NCBI RefSeq assembly: GCF_014202905.1
Contig: NZ_JACHHY010000001.1
Coordinates: 248,001-312,000 of the forward strand
Source of the DNA: Chitinivorax tropicus
GTDB lineage: Bacteria; Pseudomonadota; Gammaproteobacteria; Burkholderiales; SCOH01
Direction of reading: 5' to 3'
DNA: 64,000 nt
Each line of letters starts with the position of its first letter. Within the stretch, counting starts at the first letter, position 1. Positions 28,879-37,402 of the stretch are shown piece by piece. The notes beneath the pieces are model-generated. The model saw only the letters and a list, made by a program, of their open reading frames with translations. It made no database searches and was not told the DNA's origin. The translations under genes and the position numbers were made by a program.

Positions 28879-30081
28879 TCAACTGTAATTCAGGCCCATG
28901 GCCTCGCGTACATCACGCATGGTTTCCTGAGCCAGTTTACGCGCTTTGTCACAGCCATCTGCGATGATGTTCTTCACCAGTGTCGGATCATCCAGATAGT
29001 GTTGCGCCCGCTCCCGCATCGGTTCCTGCTCCTTCAGCACAGCCTCGATCACGGGCTGCTTGCATTCGATACAGCCAATCCCCGCGCTCTTACAGCCTTG
29101 TTGAACCCATTCGCGCGTCGTTTCACCCGAGTACACCTCGTGCAACTGCCACACCGGGCACTTGGCCGGATCACCCGGATCGGTGCGGCGGACACGCTGT
29201 GGATCGGTAGGCATGGTGCGGATCTTTTTGGTCACCGATTCAGCATCTTCGCGCAGTGTGATGGTATTTCCATAGGATTTGGACATCTTCTGCCCATCCA
29301 ACCCAGGCATTCTGGATGCAGCGGTCAGCAACGCCCCCGGCTCGGACAGGATCATCTTGCCGCCGCCCTCCAGGTAGCCAAACAGACGTTCACGGTCACC
29401 CAGGCTCAAATTCTGCTGCTCTGCCAGCAATGCCCTGCCTGCCTCCAGCGCTTCGACATCACCATGCTCCTGATACCGGCCACGCAGCTCGACATATTGT
29501 TTGGCTTTTTTGCCGCCCATCTTCTTGATGGCCGCCTCGGCCTTTTCCTGATAACCCGGCTCACGGCCATACAGGTGATTGAAGCGACGCGCCACCTCGC
29601 GGGTCAGCTCGATATGTGGCACCTGATCCTCCCCCACCGGCACCTGATTGGCGCGGTAGATCAAGATGTCAGCGGACTGCAACAAGGGATAGCCTAGAAA
29701 GCCATAGGTTGCGAGATCCTTCTGGCTCAGCTTTTCTTGCTGGTCTTTATACGTGGGCACCCGCTCCAGCCAGCCCAGTGGCGTCATCATCGACAGCAAA
29801 AGGTGCAGCTCCGCATGCTCCGGCACCCGTGATTGGATGAACAGAATGGCCTGGGCCGGGTCCACCCCAGCCGCCAACCAGTCAATCACCATGTCCCAGA
29901 CGCTCTTCTCAATGATCTGCGGATCGTCATAGTTGGTGGTCAGCGCATGCCAATCCGCCACAAAGAACAAGCATTCATATTCACTTTGCAGCTTGACCCA
30001 GTTCTTCAATACGCCATGATAATGGCCCAGGTGCAGACTACCGGTCGGGCGCATGCCCGAGAGGACGCGGTCTTGAAACAT
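28879..30081 (-). CDS. trpS: Tryptophanyl-tRNA synthetase
   Basis: A 400-aa class I synthetase. The HIGH-type motif is HLGH at residues 17-20 (RPTGSLHLGHYHG) and the KMSKS loop is GQKMSKSYGNT. LYGREPGYQEK and VGEDQVPHIELTREVARRFN are typical of TrpRS. It is longer than E. coli TrpS (about 334 aa), with extra residues between the Rossmann halves, as in several beta- and gammaproteobacteria. It is 25 bases downstream of a site-2 protease gene, as in other betaproteobacteria. Confidence 0.95.
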   Translation of the reverse strand: MFQDRVLSGMRPTGSLHLGHYHGVLKNWVKLQSEYECLFFVADWHALTTNYDDPQIIEKSVWDMVIDWLAAGVDPAQAILFIQSRVPEHAELHLLLSMMTPLGWLERVPTYKDQQEKLSQKDLATYGFLGYPLLQSADILIYRANQVPVGEDQVPHIELTREVARRFNHLYGREPGYQEKAEAAIKKMGGKKAKQYVELRGRYQEHGDVEALEAGRALLAEQQNLSLGDRERLFGYLEGGGKMILSEPGALLTAASRMPGLDGQKMSKSYGNTITLREDAESVTKKIRTMPTDPQRVRRTDPGDPAKCPVWQLHEVYSGETTREWVQQGCKSAGIGCIECKQPVIEAVLKEQEPMRERAQHYLDDPTLVKNIIADGCDKARKLAQETMRDVREAMGLNYS

Positions 30082-30106
30082 GTTGTATTCCGTCGATCAG
30101 TTTGAT

Positions 30107-30748
30107 TTAGAGAAAAAGCATTAACAATTTGAAGGTGATCGCGATCAAGGGCTGCATCAGGGCCGTCAACAACCCCGTCGCCATCAGTCCGATCAGGATG
30201 AACATGCCATAAGGCTCGATGCCTGCCAGCGGCTGTGCCAAGCTTCTCGGCAACAACCCAACTGCGATACGACCACCATCCAACGGTGGAATCGGCAACA
30301 GATTCAACACCATGAGTGAAACATTGATACCCACCCCTGCTTGCGCCATATAGGCCAACGGGAGAGAAAAATAGCTGTCCGGATTTGCCATGGCGAGCTT
30401 CAACATCAGCACCCAGCCAATGGCCATCGCCAGATTGGACGCAGGGCCGGCGCCAGCCACCCACACCATGTCGCGAAGCGGATGCCTCAAGCGCCGGAAA
30501 TCGACCGGCACCGGCTTGGCCCATCCGAAAAGAAAGCCCCCCAAAGCCAAACATACCATCGGCAGCAATATTGTCCCCACCCAGTCGATATGCCGAATCG
30601 GGTTCAGACTCAATCGTCCTAACTCGGCAGCTGTCCGATCCCCGAAACGCATGGCGGCATAAGCATGGGCAGCCTCGTGCATGGTGATGGCAAACAGCAC
30701 CGGTATTGCGTAGACACAAATCTTCTGGATCAGGTTAAGTTCGTCCAT
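30107..30748 (-). CDS. Site-2 protease-like membrane metallopeptidase (M50)
   Basis: A 213-aa polytopic membrane protein. The zinc motif HEAAH (FAITMHEAAHAYAAMRFGD) and the second ligand region NLLPIPPLDGGRI define the M50 family. It would cleave substrates within or near the membrane; targets are unknown. The start at 30748 (MDELNLIQ) has GGAG six bases upstream; a GTG two codons earlier is less good. It overlaps nothing but is four bases from the YciO stop. Confidence 0.88.
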   Translation of the reverse strand: MDELNLIQKICVYAIPVLFAITMHEAAHAYAAMRFGDRTAAELGRLSLNPIRHIDWVGTILLPMVCLALGGFLFGWAKPVPVDFRRLRHPLRDMVWVAGAGPASNLAMAIGWVLMLKLAMANPDSYFSLPLAYMAQAGVGINVSLMVLNLLPIPPLDGGRIAVGLLPRSLAQPLAGIEPYGMFILIGLMATGLLTALMQPLIAITFKLLMLFL

Positions 30749-30750
30749 GA

Positions 30751-31377
30751 TCACTCCAAACCCAATGGCTTGAGACTGCCATTGCCTTGCCGAATCAATA
30801 CGGGTGCGCCTTCAGTCAAATCGACCACCGTTGTCGGCTCCACACCACAGTACCCCCCATCCAACACCAGATCCACCTGATGCTCAAGCAAATCACGGAT
30901 TTCGTAAGGATCAGTCTGCGGAAACTCATCACCCGGCAACAGCAGGGTTGATGAAAGCAAGGGCTCACCCAGCTCAGCCAACAATGCCTGCGTCACCACA
31001 TGCTCTGGCACGCGCAAGCCGATGGTATTACGCTTTGGATGCTGCAGCCGCCTGGGAACCTCCTTGGTCGCCTGCAGCAAAAAGGTATAACAGCCAGGTG
31101 TGGTGGCTTTGAGCAGGCGAAATTGCGCATTATCGACCCGGGCATAGGTTGCCAATTCACTCAAATCCCGGCAGACCAACGTGAAGTGATGCTTATCATC
31201 GACTTGCCGGATCTGCCGGATGCGCTCGACTGCATCTTTATTGCCGATCTGGCAGCCGATTGCGTAGCAGGAGTCGGTCGGGTAGATCACCACCCCACCA
31301 TCACGGATGATCTTGACCGCCTGCGAGATCAAGCGTGCCTGAGGATTCTCAGGATGAACAGAGAAAAATTGTGCCAT
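30751..31377 (-). CDS. YciO/Sua5-family L-threonylcarbamoyladenylate synthase-like protein
   Basis: A 208-aa protein with the YrdC-fold signature: GGVVIYPTDSCYAIGC, RIRQIRQVDDKHHFTLVC and PGCYTFLLQATKEVPRRL. The KR and SxN-type residues for binding RNA and ATP are in the KRNTIGLRVPEH region. YciO is a paralogue of TsaC; whether it makes threonylcarbamoyl-AMP efficiently is debated. It is followed by the site-2 protease and trpS, the usual betaproteobacterial order. Confidence 0.88.
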   Translation of the reverse strand: MAQFFSVHPENPQARLISQAVKIIRDGGVVIYPTDSCYAIGCQIGNKDAVERIRQIRQVDDKHHFTLVCRDLSELATYARVDNAQFRLLKATTPGCYTFLLQATKEVPRRLQHPKRNTIGLRVPEHVVTQALLAELGEPLLSSTLLLPGDEFPQTDPYEIRDLLEHQVDLVLDGGYCGVEPTTVVDLTEGAPVLIRQGNGSLKPLGLE

Positions 31378-31402
31378 GAATTATTGTGATGAGAATTGAG
31401 TT

Positions 31403-32254
31403 TCAGCTGGCCAATGGCAAGCCGGGCCAGTCATGCCAGATGGGCGTCACATTGGCAGGTAAGGCCGGCAGCGTGCCCAGATCGCACCAACCATCCGCCG
31501 GACTATGGAAATCGGAACCACATGAAGCCAGCAACTGATGCTCGACACACAACCGGGCAAATTGGCTGACATGTTCTGCGGTGTGATTGGACGTGACCAC
31601 CTCGATGGCTTCACCACCCGCCTCTTTGAATTGCGTAATCAACGCCAACATCCGGGCCTTACCGATTTCATAACGGCCTGGGTGGGCAAGCACAGCCTGG
31701 CCACCCGCAGCCCTGATCCAGGCAACCACATCAACCAGCTCTGCCCATTGATGGGAGACATAACCAGGCTTTCCTTTGACCAGATATTTCTTGAAAGCCG
31801 TTTTGACATCCTTCACATGCCCTTGTTCAACCAGAAAGCGAGCAAAATGCGTCCGCCCGACCATTTCCTTATTGTCAGCCAGCGCCAGTGCCCCATCGAA
31901 AGCACCCTTGATGCCAACCCGTTCCAGATCAAGCCCCATCGCCTCAGCGCGGCGGACACGCCCACTACGCACCTGCGCCAGACCAGCTTGCAGACTGGCA
32001 TTGGTCGGGTCCACATTCAGCCCGACGATATGCACGGTCAAACGATCCCAGGTCACCGACACCTCGACACCCGGAACAAAACGCATGCCTGCGCCCTCAG
32101 CCGCAGCACGCGCCTCCGCCAAGCCCTGCAGTTCGTCATGGTCGGTCAACGCCCACACCTCGCAGCCCCGACTGGCAGCACGCGCGGCGACCTCAGCTGG
32201 CGCAAGCGCCCCATCAGAACAATTGGAATGGCAGTGCAAATCGATTTTGAGCAT
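31403..32254 (-). CDS. PHP-domain phosphoesterase, RNase AM type (YciV)
   Basis: A 283-aa PHP protein starting MLKIDLHCHSNCSDGALAP, with the metal-binding motifs DLHCHSNCSDG, WALTDHDELQGLAEA, FVPGVEVSVTW and CGSDFHSPADGWCDLG. The family (rnm/yciV) removes short RNA 5' ends or hydrolyses 3',5'-bisphosphonucleosides. The ATG at 32254 fits the family; the open frame to 32395 adds a poor N-terminus. It is divergent from yciB over 152 bp. Confidence 0.9.
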   Translation of the reverse strand: MLKIDLHCHSNCSDGALAPAEVAARAASRGCEVWALTDHDELQGLAEARAAAEGAGMRFVPGVEVSVTWDRLTVHIVGLNVDPTNASLQAGLAQVRSGRVRRAEAMGLDLERVGIKGAFDGALALADNKEMVGRTHFARFLVEQGHVKDVKTAFKKYLVKGKPGYVSHQWAELVDVVAWIRAAGGQAVLAHPGRYEIGKARMLALITQFKEAGGEAIEVVTSNHTAEHVSQFARLCVEHQLLASCGSDFHSPADGWCDLGTLPALPANVTPIWHDWPGLPLAS

Positions 32255-32406
32255 GGTAAACCAACAGAATGAATCTCCGACATGGTAACAAACTCCAGCA
32301 CGGGCACCAAACCAAGCCCAACCCAAAGACCATCGATCAAGTCTATTTGAACCTTTATCTTGCATATCATGGACAATCGTTTGCACCCGCTGCATAATCG
32401 CCCGCT

Positions 32407-32958
32407 ATGAAATTTCTGTTCGACTTATTCCCGATCATTCTGTTTTTTGTGACGTACTTTGTGACGGACAAAGACATCTTTGCCGCCACAGCCGTCACGA
32501 TTGCCGCCACGATTGCCCAAGTCGCCTGGATGTGGTTCAAGCACCGCAAAGTGGATGGCATGCTATTGCTGTCGCTGTTCTTGGTGGTTGGCCTGGGCAG
32601 CCTGACCTTGGTTTTCCACAACAAAACCTTCATCATGTGGAAACCCACGGCACTTTACTGGGCTTTTGCCGTCACATTGGCAGGTGCCAAGCTGGCGCTG
32701 GGTAAGAATCTGATCCGCTCCGTCATGGAAAAACAGATGACCTTGCCCGAGCCGATCTGGTCCCGACTGATGTGGTCTTGGGCTGGCTTTTTCGTATTCA
32801 TGGGTGCGCTCAACTTGTTTGTCGCATTCAGATTCAGCGAAGAAACCTGGGTCAAGTTCAAGATGTTTGGCGGTCTGGGCCTCATGCTCGTGTTCGTTGT
32901 CCTGCAAAGCATGATGCTGGCTAAATACATTGAAGACACACCGGAGAAAAACGACTGA
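32407..32958 (+). CDS. yciB: Inner membrane-spanning protein YciB (septation protein A)
   Basis: A 183-aa protein with five hydrophobic segments: [74 protein letters not shown] and [17 protein letters not shown]. YciB helps maintain the cell envelope and division. Its stop overlaps the next start by one base (TGATG), and the yciB-yciI-bolA order is conserved in this group. Confidence 0.93.
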   Translation: MKFLFDLFPIILFFVTYFVTDKDIFAATAVTIAATIAQVAWMWFKHRKVDGMLLLSLFLVVGLGSLTLVFHNKTFIMWKPTALYWAFAVTLAGAKLALGKNLIRSVMEKQMTLPEPIWSRLMWSWAGFFVFMGALNLFVAFRFSEETWVKFKMFGGLGLMLVFVVLQSMMLAKYIEDTPEKND

Positions 32959-33260
32959 TGTGGTACGTCATGATAGGCACCGATGCGCCGGATGCCCTTG
33001 AAAAGCGCCTGCGGGTTCGCCCTGAGCATCTCGCACGGCTGCAGACCCTGCAGAATGAAGGTCGCCTGCTGGTTGCAGGCCCGTGCCCAGCCATCGACAG
33101 CCCCGATCCTGGGCCTGCCGGATTCAGCGGCAGCATCGTCATTGCCGAGTTTGAATCCCTTACCGCTGCAGAGCAGTGGTTCCAGCAGGACATCTATGTC
33201 AAGGAAGGTGTTTTCAGCCAGATCGCGGTGAAACCCTTCAAAAAGGTATTGCCTGCATGA
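32958..33260 (+). CDS. yciI: YciI-family protein
   Basis: A 100-aa protein with the YciI (dimeric alpha/beta barrel) features: [37 protein letters not shown] and [21 protein letters not shown]. The conserved His/Asp pair typical of the family is present. The role is unknown but a hydrolase/dehydrochlorinase-like activity is reported for some members. It overlaps bolA by four bases. Confidence 0.88.
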   Translation: MWYVMIGTDAPDALEKRLRVRPEHLARLQTLQNEGRLLVAGPCPAIDSPDPGPAGFSGSIVIAEFESLTAAEQWFQQDIYVKEGVFSQIAVKPFKKVLPA

Positions 33261-33526
33261 ATGGCAGTACCGACCTGCTGATGCGGGAGCGTTTACAAGC
33301 GCTTTCGCCAGAGTTGATCGACATCCAGGATGAGTCATCGCAGCATATCGGCCACGAAGGAGCCAAAGGCGGTGGTGGACATTACTGGATGACCATCGTA
33401 TCAGCGGCATTCGTCGGCCAAAGCCGCATCGAACGCCATCGTCTGATCTACCAAGCGTTGGGGGACTTGATGCAGACACGCATCCATGCTTTGAGCATCA
33501 AGGCTTACGCTCCGGAAGAGATGTAA
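33257..33526 (+). CDS. BolA-family protein
   Basis: An 89-aa BolA-like protein: [42 protein letters not shown], and the helix-turn-helix-like [11 protein letters not shown] followed by [13 protein letters not shown]. BolA proteins pair with monothiol glutaredoxins in iron-sulfur trafficking. The ATG at 33257 overlaps the yciI stop (ATGA); the open frame upstream lies within yciI. Confidence 0.88.
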   Translation: MNGSTDLLMRERLQALSPELIDIQDESSQHIGHEGAKGGGGHYWMTIVSAAFVGQSRIERHRLIYQALGDLMQTRIHALSIKAYAPEEM

Positions 33527-33567
33527 TACCCAAGACACTATTCACTTTTATTCAGGACTCACAACAC

Positions 33568-34374
33568 ATGAAACTGACTACCCGTTTGATCGTTGCAATG
33601 ACCGCCGGCGCGCTGGCTGCTGCTGCCGTTGCAGAAGAATCCAAGCCCGCCAACGGCAATGTTGCCGTGGTCAACGGCGTTGCCATCCCCCAAGCCAAGC
33701 TGGATGCGCAACTGAAAGTGTTGGCTGCCCGCGGCCAGAAGGACTCACCCGAGCTGCGCAACGCAGTCAAAGACAGCCTGATCACCGGCATGCTGATCGA
33801 GCAGGAAGCGGCCAAAAAAGGCCTGGATAAGGCGCCTGAAGTACAAGCCGAGCTGGAAGTAGCTCGCCAGGGTGTATTGTTCCGTGCATTCGTTCAAGAC
33901 TACTTCAAGAGCCACCCAGTGGCTGATGCCGAGATCAAGGCTGAGTATGACAAGTTCAAGGAACAGCAAAGCGCCAATGGCAAAGAATATCGTGCCCGCC
34001 ACATCCTGGTGAAGGAAGAAAAGCAGGCCAAGGACATTCTGGCGCAGCTGAAAAAGGGCGCCAAGTTTGATCAACTGGCCAGCAAGCTGTCCGAAGACAA
34101 AGGCTCTGCTGCCAAAGGTGGCGATCTGGACTGGAGCGCACCTTCCAATTACGTGAAGCCGTTTGCCGATGCGCTGGTCAAGCTGCAAAAGGGTCAAGTG
34201 ACCGAAGAGCCAGTCAAGAGCGAATTCGGCTATCACATCATCAAGCTGGAAGACGCCCGCAATACCCCGGTTCCTTCACTGGATGAGCTGAAACCGCAGA
34301 TCTCCCAGTTCCTGCAGCAAAAGCAACTGGAAAATCTGATGAAAGACCTGCGAGCCAAGGCCAAGGTTGAATAA
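33568..34374 (+). CDS. Periplasmic peptidyl-prolyl isomerase, parvulin (PpiC) type
   Basis: A 268-aa secreted protein with a signal peptide (MKLTTRLIVAMTAGALAAAAVA, cleavage near AEE). A SurA-like N-terminal helical region precedes the parvulin domain (EYRARHILVKEEKQAKDIL, GAKFDQLASKLSEDKGSAAK, GGDLDWSAP, EFGYHIIKLED). It is a folding helper for outer-membrane or secreted proteins. Preceded by yciB-yciI-bolA and followed by a strong terminator. Confidence 0.9.
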   Translation: MKLTTRLIVAMTAGALAAAAVAEESKPANGNVAVVNGVAIPQAKLDAQLKVLAARGQKDSPELRNAVKDSLITGMLIEQEAAKKGLDKAPEVQAELEVARQGVLFRAFVQDYFKSHPVADAEIKAEYDKFKEQQSANGKEYRARHILVKEEKQAKDILAQLKKGAKFDQLASKLSEDKGSAAKGGDLDWSAPSNYVKPFADALVKLQKGQVTEEPVKSEFGYHIIKLEDARNTPVPSLDELKPQISQFLQQKQLENLMKDLRAKAKVE

Positions 34375-34395
34375 GCCAGCCACAGCATGCAAATG

Positions 34396-34421
34396 AAAAA
34401 AGGGGCGAAAGCCCCTTTTTT
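34396..34421 (+). terminator. Rho-independent terminator after ppiC
   Basis: GGGGC and GCCCC arms with a GAAA loop, flanked by A- and T-runs, follow the ppiC stop by 21 bases. Confidence 0.92.
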
Positions 34422-34440
34422 ATTGCTTCAACCCATGAAA

Positions 34441-34467
34441 ATGCCACCTGATTCAATCAGGCGGCAT
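34441..34467 (-). terminator. Terminator of aspS (minus strand)
   Basis: On the minus strand, GCCGCCTGATT and AATCAGGTGGC pair (one mismatch) and are followed by ATTTTC. The hairpin lies 24 bases after the aspS stop. Confidence 0.75.
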
Positions 34468-34491
34468 CTCCGGTGAGCCTTCACCACCCGA

Positions 34492-36285
34492 TCATGCGGT
34501 GGTTTCAGCCTTTTGACGCAAGCGGATACCCACCTCACGCAGCTGCTTTTCATCGACCTCGTTAGGTGCATTGGTAAGCAGACATTGCGCACGCTGGGTT
34601 TTCGGGAAAGCAATCACATCACGGATCGATTCCGCGCCGGTCATCAATGTCACCAGGCGATCCAGACCAAATGCCAAGCCACCATGCGGGGGCGCGCCGA
34701 ATTTCAGGTTGTCCAGCAGGAAGCCAAACTTATTCTGTGCCTCTTCCGGGCCAATCTTCAAGGCATCAAATACCTTCGATTGCACCTCAGCACTGTGAAT
34801 ACGCACCGAACCACCACCGATCTCCCAGCCGTTCAGCACCATATCATAAGCGCGTGCGCGGCATGCGCCGGGGTTGGATGTCAGCCAGTCTTCATGACCG
34901 GGTTTCGGGCTGGTGAATGGGTGATGGCACGCAACCCAGCGGTCGCCATCCTCGTCATGTTCGAACATCGGGAAATCCACCACCCACAGCGGGCGCCATG
35001 CCTTGACGAAATAGCCCCCTGCTTCACCTTTTTCATGACCGATCTTGATACGTAACGCACCAATGGCCTCATTGACCACCTTGGCCTTGTCCGCGCCAAA
35101 GAAGATCAAGTCACCATTTTCAGCCCCCGTGCGCTCGATGATGGCCGCTAACGACGCCTCGGTCAGGTTCTTAACGATAGGTGACTGCAAGCCGGTATCG
35201 TTCAGCTGAGTTTTGTCATTGATCTTGATATAGGCCAGGCCCTTGGCACCATAGATGCTGACAAATTGTGTGTAGGTATCAATCTCGGAACGGCTCAATG
35301 CCGCGCCGCCAGGAATGCGCAAACCAACCACGCGACCGCCATCCATATTGGCAGCCCCGCTGAATACTTTGAAGGGCACGTCCTTCATCACATCGGTCAG
35401 CTCGGCAAATTTCAGTGACACACGCAGATCGGGCTTATCCGAGCCATAGTAGAACATGGCATCATCGTAAGTCATGCGTGGGAACTGACCCAGATCCACA
35501 CCGATCGCCTCCTTGAACACATGCACCGCCATGGATTCGGTGATGTCCATGATCTGCTCTTCATCCAGAAACGATGTTTCCAAGTCGATCTGGGTGAATT
35601 CTGGCTGGCGATCAGCCCGCAGGTCTTCATCACGGAAACATTTGGTGATCTGGTAGTAGCGATCAAAACCCGCCACCATCAGCAGCTGCTTGAACAGCTG
35701 TGGCGATTGCGGCAGGGCGAAGAATTGCCCCGGGTGCACGCGGGATGGCACCAGATAGTCACGCGCACCTTCTGGTGTCGAACGAGTCAGCATCGGCGTC
35801 TCGATATCGATGAATCCTGCCGAATCCAGATAGTTGCGCACCAACAGCGCAACCTTATAACGCAAGCGCAGATTGCGCTGCATCTCCGGGCGGCGCAGAT
35901 CCAGCACACGATGCAACAGGCGGGTGTTTTCCGACAGATTGTCGTCATCCATCATGAAAGGCGGTGTCACTGATGGATTCAGGATCTCGATCGCCTTGGC
36001 CAGCACTTCGATTTGACCTGAAATCAGGTTTGAATTGGTCGTGCCTTCCGGGCGGTGGCGGACCTTGCCCTGGATCTGCACCACGAATTCATTGCGCAGC
36101 TTGTCAGCTGTTTCGAAGGCTTCCTTGGTATCCGGGTCAACGACCACTTGGACCAAGCCTTCGCGGTCGCGCAAGTCGATGAAAATGACGCCGCCGTGGT
36201 CACGACGACGGTGCACCCAGCCTTGCAGGGTGACGATTTGATCCAGATATTGTGTGTCGATCAGACCGCAGTAGTTGGTACGCAT
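34492..36285 (-). CDS. aspS: Aspartyl-tRNA synthetase
   Basis: A 597-aa class IIb synthetase. The N-terminal OB fold reads [23 protein letters not shown]; class II motifs are [20 protein letters not shown] (motif 2) and [13 protein letters not shown] (motif 3). The bacterial GAD insertion domain lies between. It charges tRNA-Asp. The gene block aspS-DUF502-FmdB on the minus strand is conserved in betaproteobacteria. Confidence 0.96.
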   Translation of the reverse strand: MRTNYCGLIDTQYLDQIVTLQGWVHRRRDHGGVIFIDLRDREGLVQVVVDPDTKEAFETADKLRNEFVVQIQGKVRHRPEGTTNSNLISGQIEVLAKAIEILNPSVTPPFMMDDDNLSENTRLLHRVLDLRRPEMQRNLRLRYKVALLVRNYLDSAGFIDIETPMLTRSTPEGARDYLVPSRVHPGQFFALPQSPQLFKQLLMVAGFDRYYQITKCFRDEDLRADRQPEFTQIDLETSFLDEEQIMDITESMAVHVFKEAIGVDLGQFPRMTYDDAMFYYGSDKPDLRVSLKFAELTDVMKDVPFKVFSGAANMDGGRVVGLRIPGGAALSRSEIDTYTQFVSIYGAKGLAYIKINDKTQLNDTGLQSPIVKNLTEASLAAIIERTGAENGDLIFFGADKAKVVNEAIGALRIKIGHEKGEAGGYFVKAWRPLWVVDFPMFEHDEDGDRWVACHHPFTSPKPGHEDWLTSNPGACRARAYDMVLNGWEIGGGSVRIHSAEVQSKVFDALKIGPEEAQNKFGFLLDNLKFGAPPHGGLAFGLDRLVTLMTGAESIRDVIAFPKTQRAQCLLTNAPNEVDEKQLREVGIRLRQKAETTA

Positions 36286-36333
36286 TTTTTCTAACCTGAT
36301 GGATGGGATTTGAAAAAAGGAAGACCGGCTGGA

Positions 36334-36948
36334 TTAGCCGGCATTCGAATTCGAATGATTTCCGCCGGGCGCGACGACGCCCATCGAAATAATGTACTTC
36401 AGTGCTTCGTCAACGCTCATATCGAGTTCGACGACATCTTGGCGCGGCATCATGAGAAAGAAGCCAGACGTGGGGTTGGGCGTGGTCGGCACATAGACGC
36501 TGACATAGTCGCCCTGCAGATGACGCGCCACATCCCCACCAGGCGTGCCGGTCAGAAAGGCGATCGTCCAAGCACCTTGTCGGGGGTATTGCACCAACAA
36601 GGCTTTTCGGAACGCCTGCCCGCTGCTTGAGAACAACGTATCGGATACTTGTTTGACGCTGGTATAGATAGATTTGAAGATCGGGATCTGTTGAAACAGC
36701 CGATCCCAGAAATCAACCAGCCGCCGCCCCAGAATATTGGCGGTCAACAGCCCGGACAGAAACACCACCAACACGGTCAGGATGGCGCCCAGGCCGGGTA
36801 TGTCGTGCCCGAACAGTTGTTTCGGGTGGATCTGCGCCGGCAACAGATTCAGGCTCTGGTCCATCATGCCGATCAGGCTATAAAGCACCCACAGCGTGAT
36901 GCCCAGTGGCACCCAGATCAAGAGCCCGGTGATGAAATATTTTTTCAT
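36334..36948 (-). CDS. DUF502-family membrane protein
   Basis: A 204-aa protein with two N-terminal membrane segments (YFITGLLIWVPLGITLWVLY and LGAILTVLVVFLSGLLTAN) and the DUF502 core FWDRLFQQIPIFKSIYTSVKQ and VYVPTTPNPTSGFFLMMPR. Function is unknown; the family is a conserved neighbour of aspS in betaproteobacteria. It is 48 bases upstream of aspS and 14 bases downstream of the FmdB gene. Confidence 0.9.
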   Translation of the reverse strand: MKKYFITGLLIWVPLGITLWVLYSLIGMMDQSLNLLPAQIHPKQLFGHDIPGLGAILTVLVVFLSGLLTANILGRRLVDFWDRLFQQIPIFKSIYTSVKQVSDTLFSSSGQAFRKALLVQYPRQGAWTIAFLTGTPGGDVARHLQGDYVSVYVPTTPNPTSGFFLMMPRQDVVELDMSVDEALKYIISMGVVAPGGNHSNSNAG

Positions 36949-36962
36949 TCAGTCATTCATGC

Positions 36963-37235
36963 TCAATGACAGGCACAGCTGCCGCCACAAGGCGTGCTGG
37001 CGGGTGCGCTCTCTGTCGTGCTGGAGGCGGACGATGCAGCCGTGCTGCTCGCCCCGCCTTTGAAATCGGTCGCATACCAACCAGAGCCTTTCAATTGGAA
37101 ACCGGCTGCGGTCAGCATTTTAGAAAATGTCGCCTGATTGCAGGCGGGGCAAACAGTCAATGGCGCATCGCTCATCTTCTGCATGACTTCTTTCTGATGG
37201 CCACAGCCTGAGCAACGGTATTCATAGATCGGCAT
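36963..37235 (-). CDS. FmdB-family zinc-ribbon protein
   Basis: A 90-aa protein starting MPIYEYRCSGCGHQKEV, with CxxC pairs (CSGC and CPAC) forming a zinc ribbon, and an alanine/serine-rich tail ending CGGSCACH. The family was named from formamidase regulation but the general role is unknown. The ATG at 37235 has GGAG seven bases upstream; an ATG two codons earlier is too close to that site. Confidence 0.88.
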   Translation of the reverse strand: MPIYEYRCSGCGHQKEVMQKMSDAPLTVCPACNQATFSKMLTAAGFQLKGSGWYATDFKGGASSTAASSASSTTESAPASTPCGGSCACH

Positions 37236-37402
37236 GATCATGCTCCTGACAACAAATCACTAATGCAATAACAAGATACGGTCGGCATGTGGAAGGCGCT
37301 CTGGCCACCTGGCACCACATACCAAACCTATTTACAGAGCCGTGCAGTATATCATCGAGATCGGAAAGTCCCCAAGATGGCGCTGCATTTTACAAATGAT
37401 GG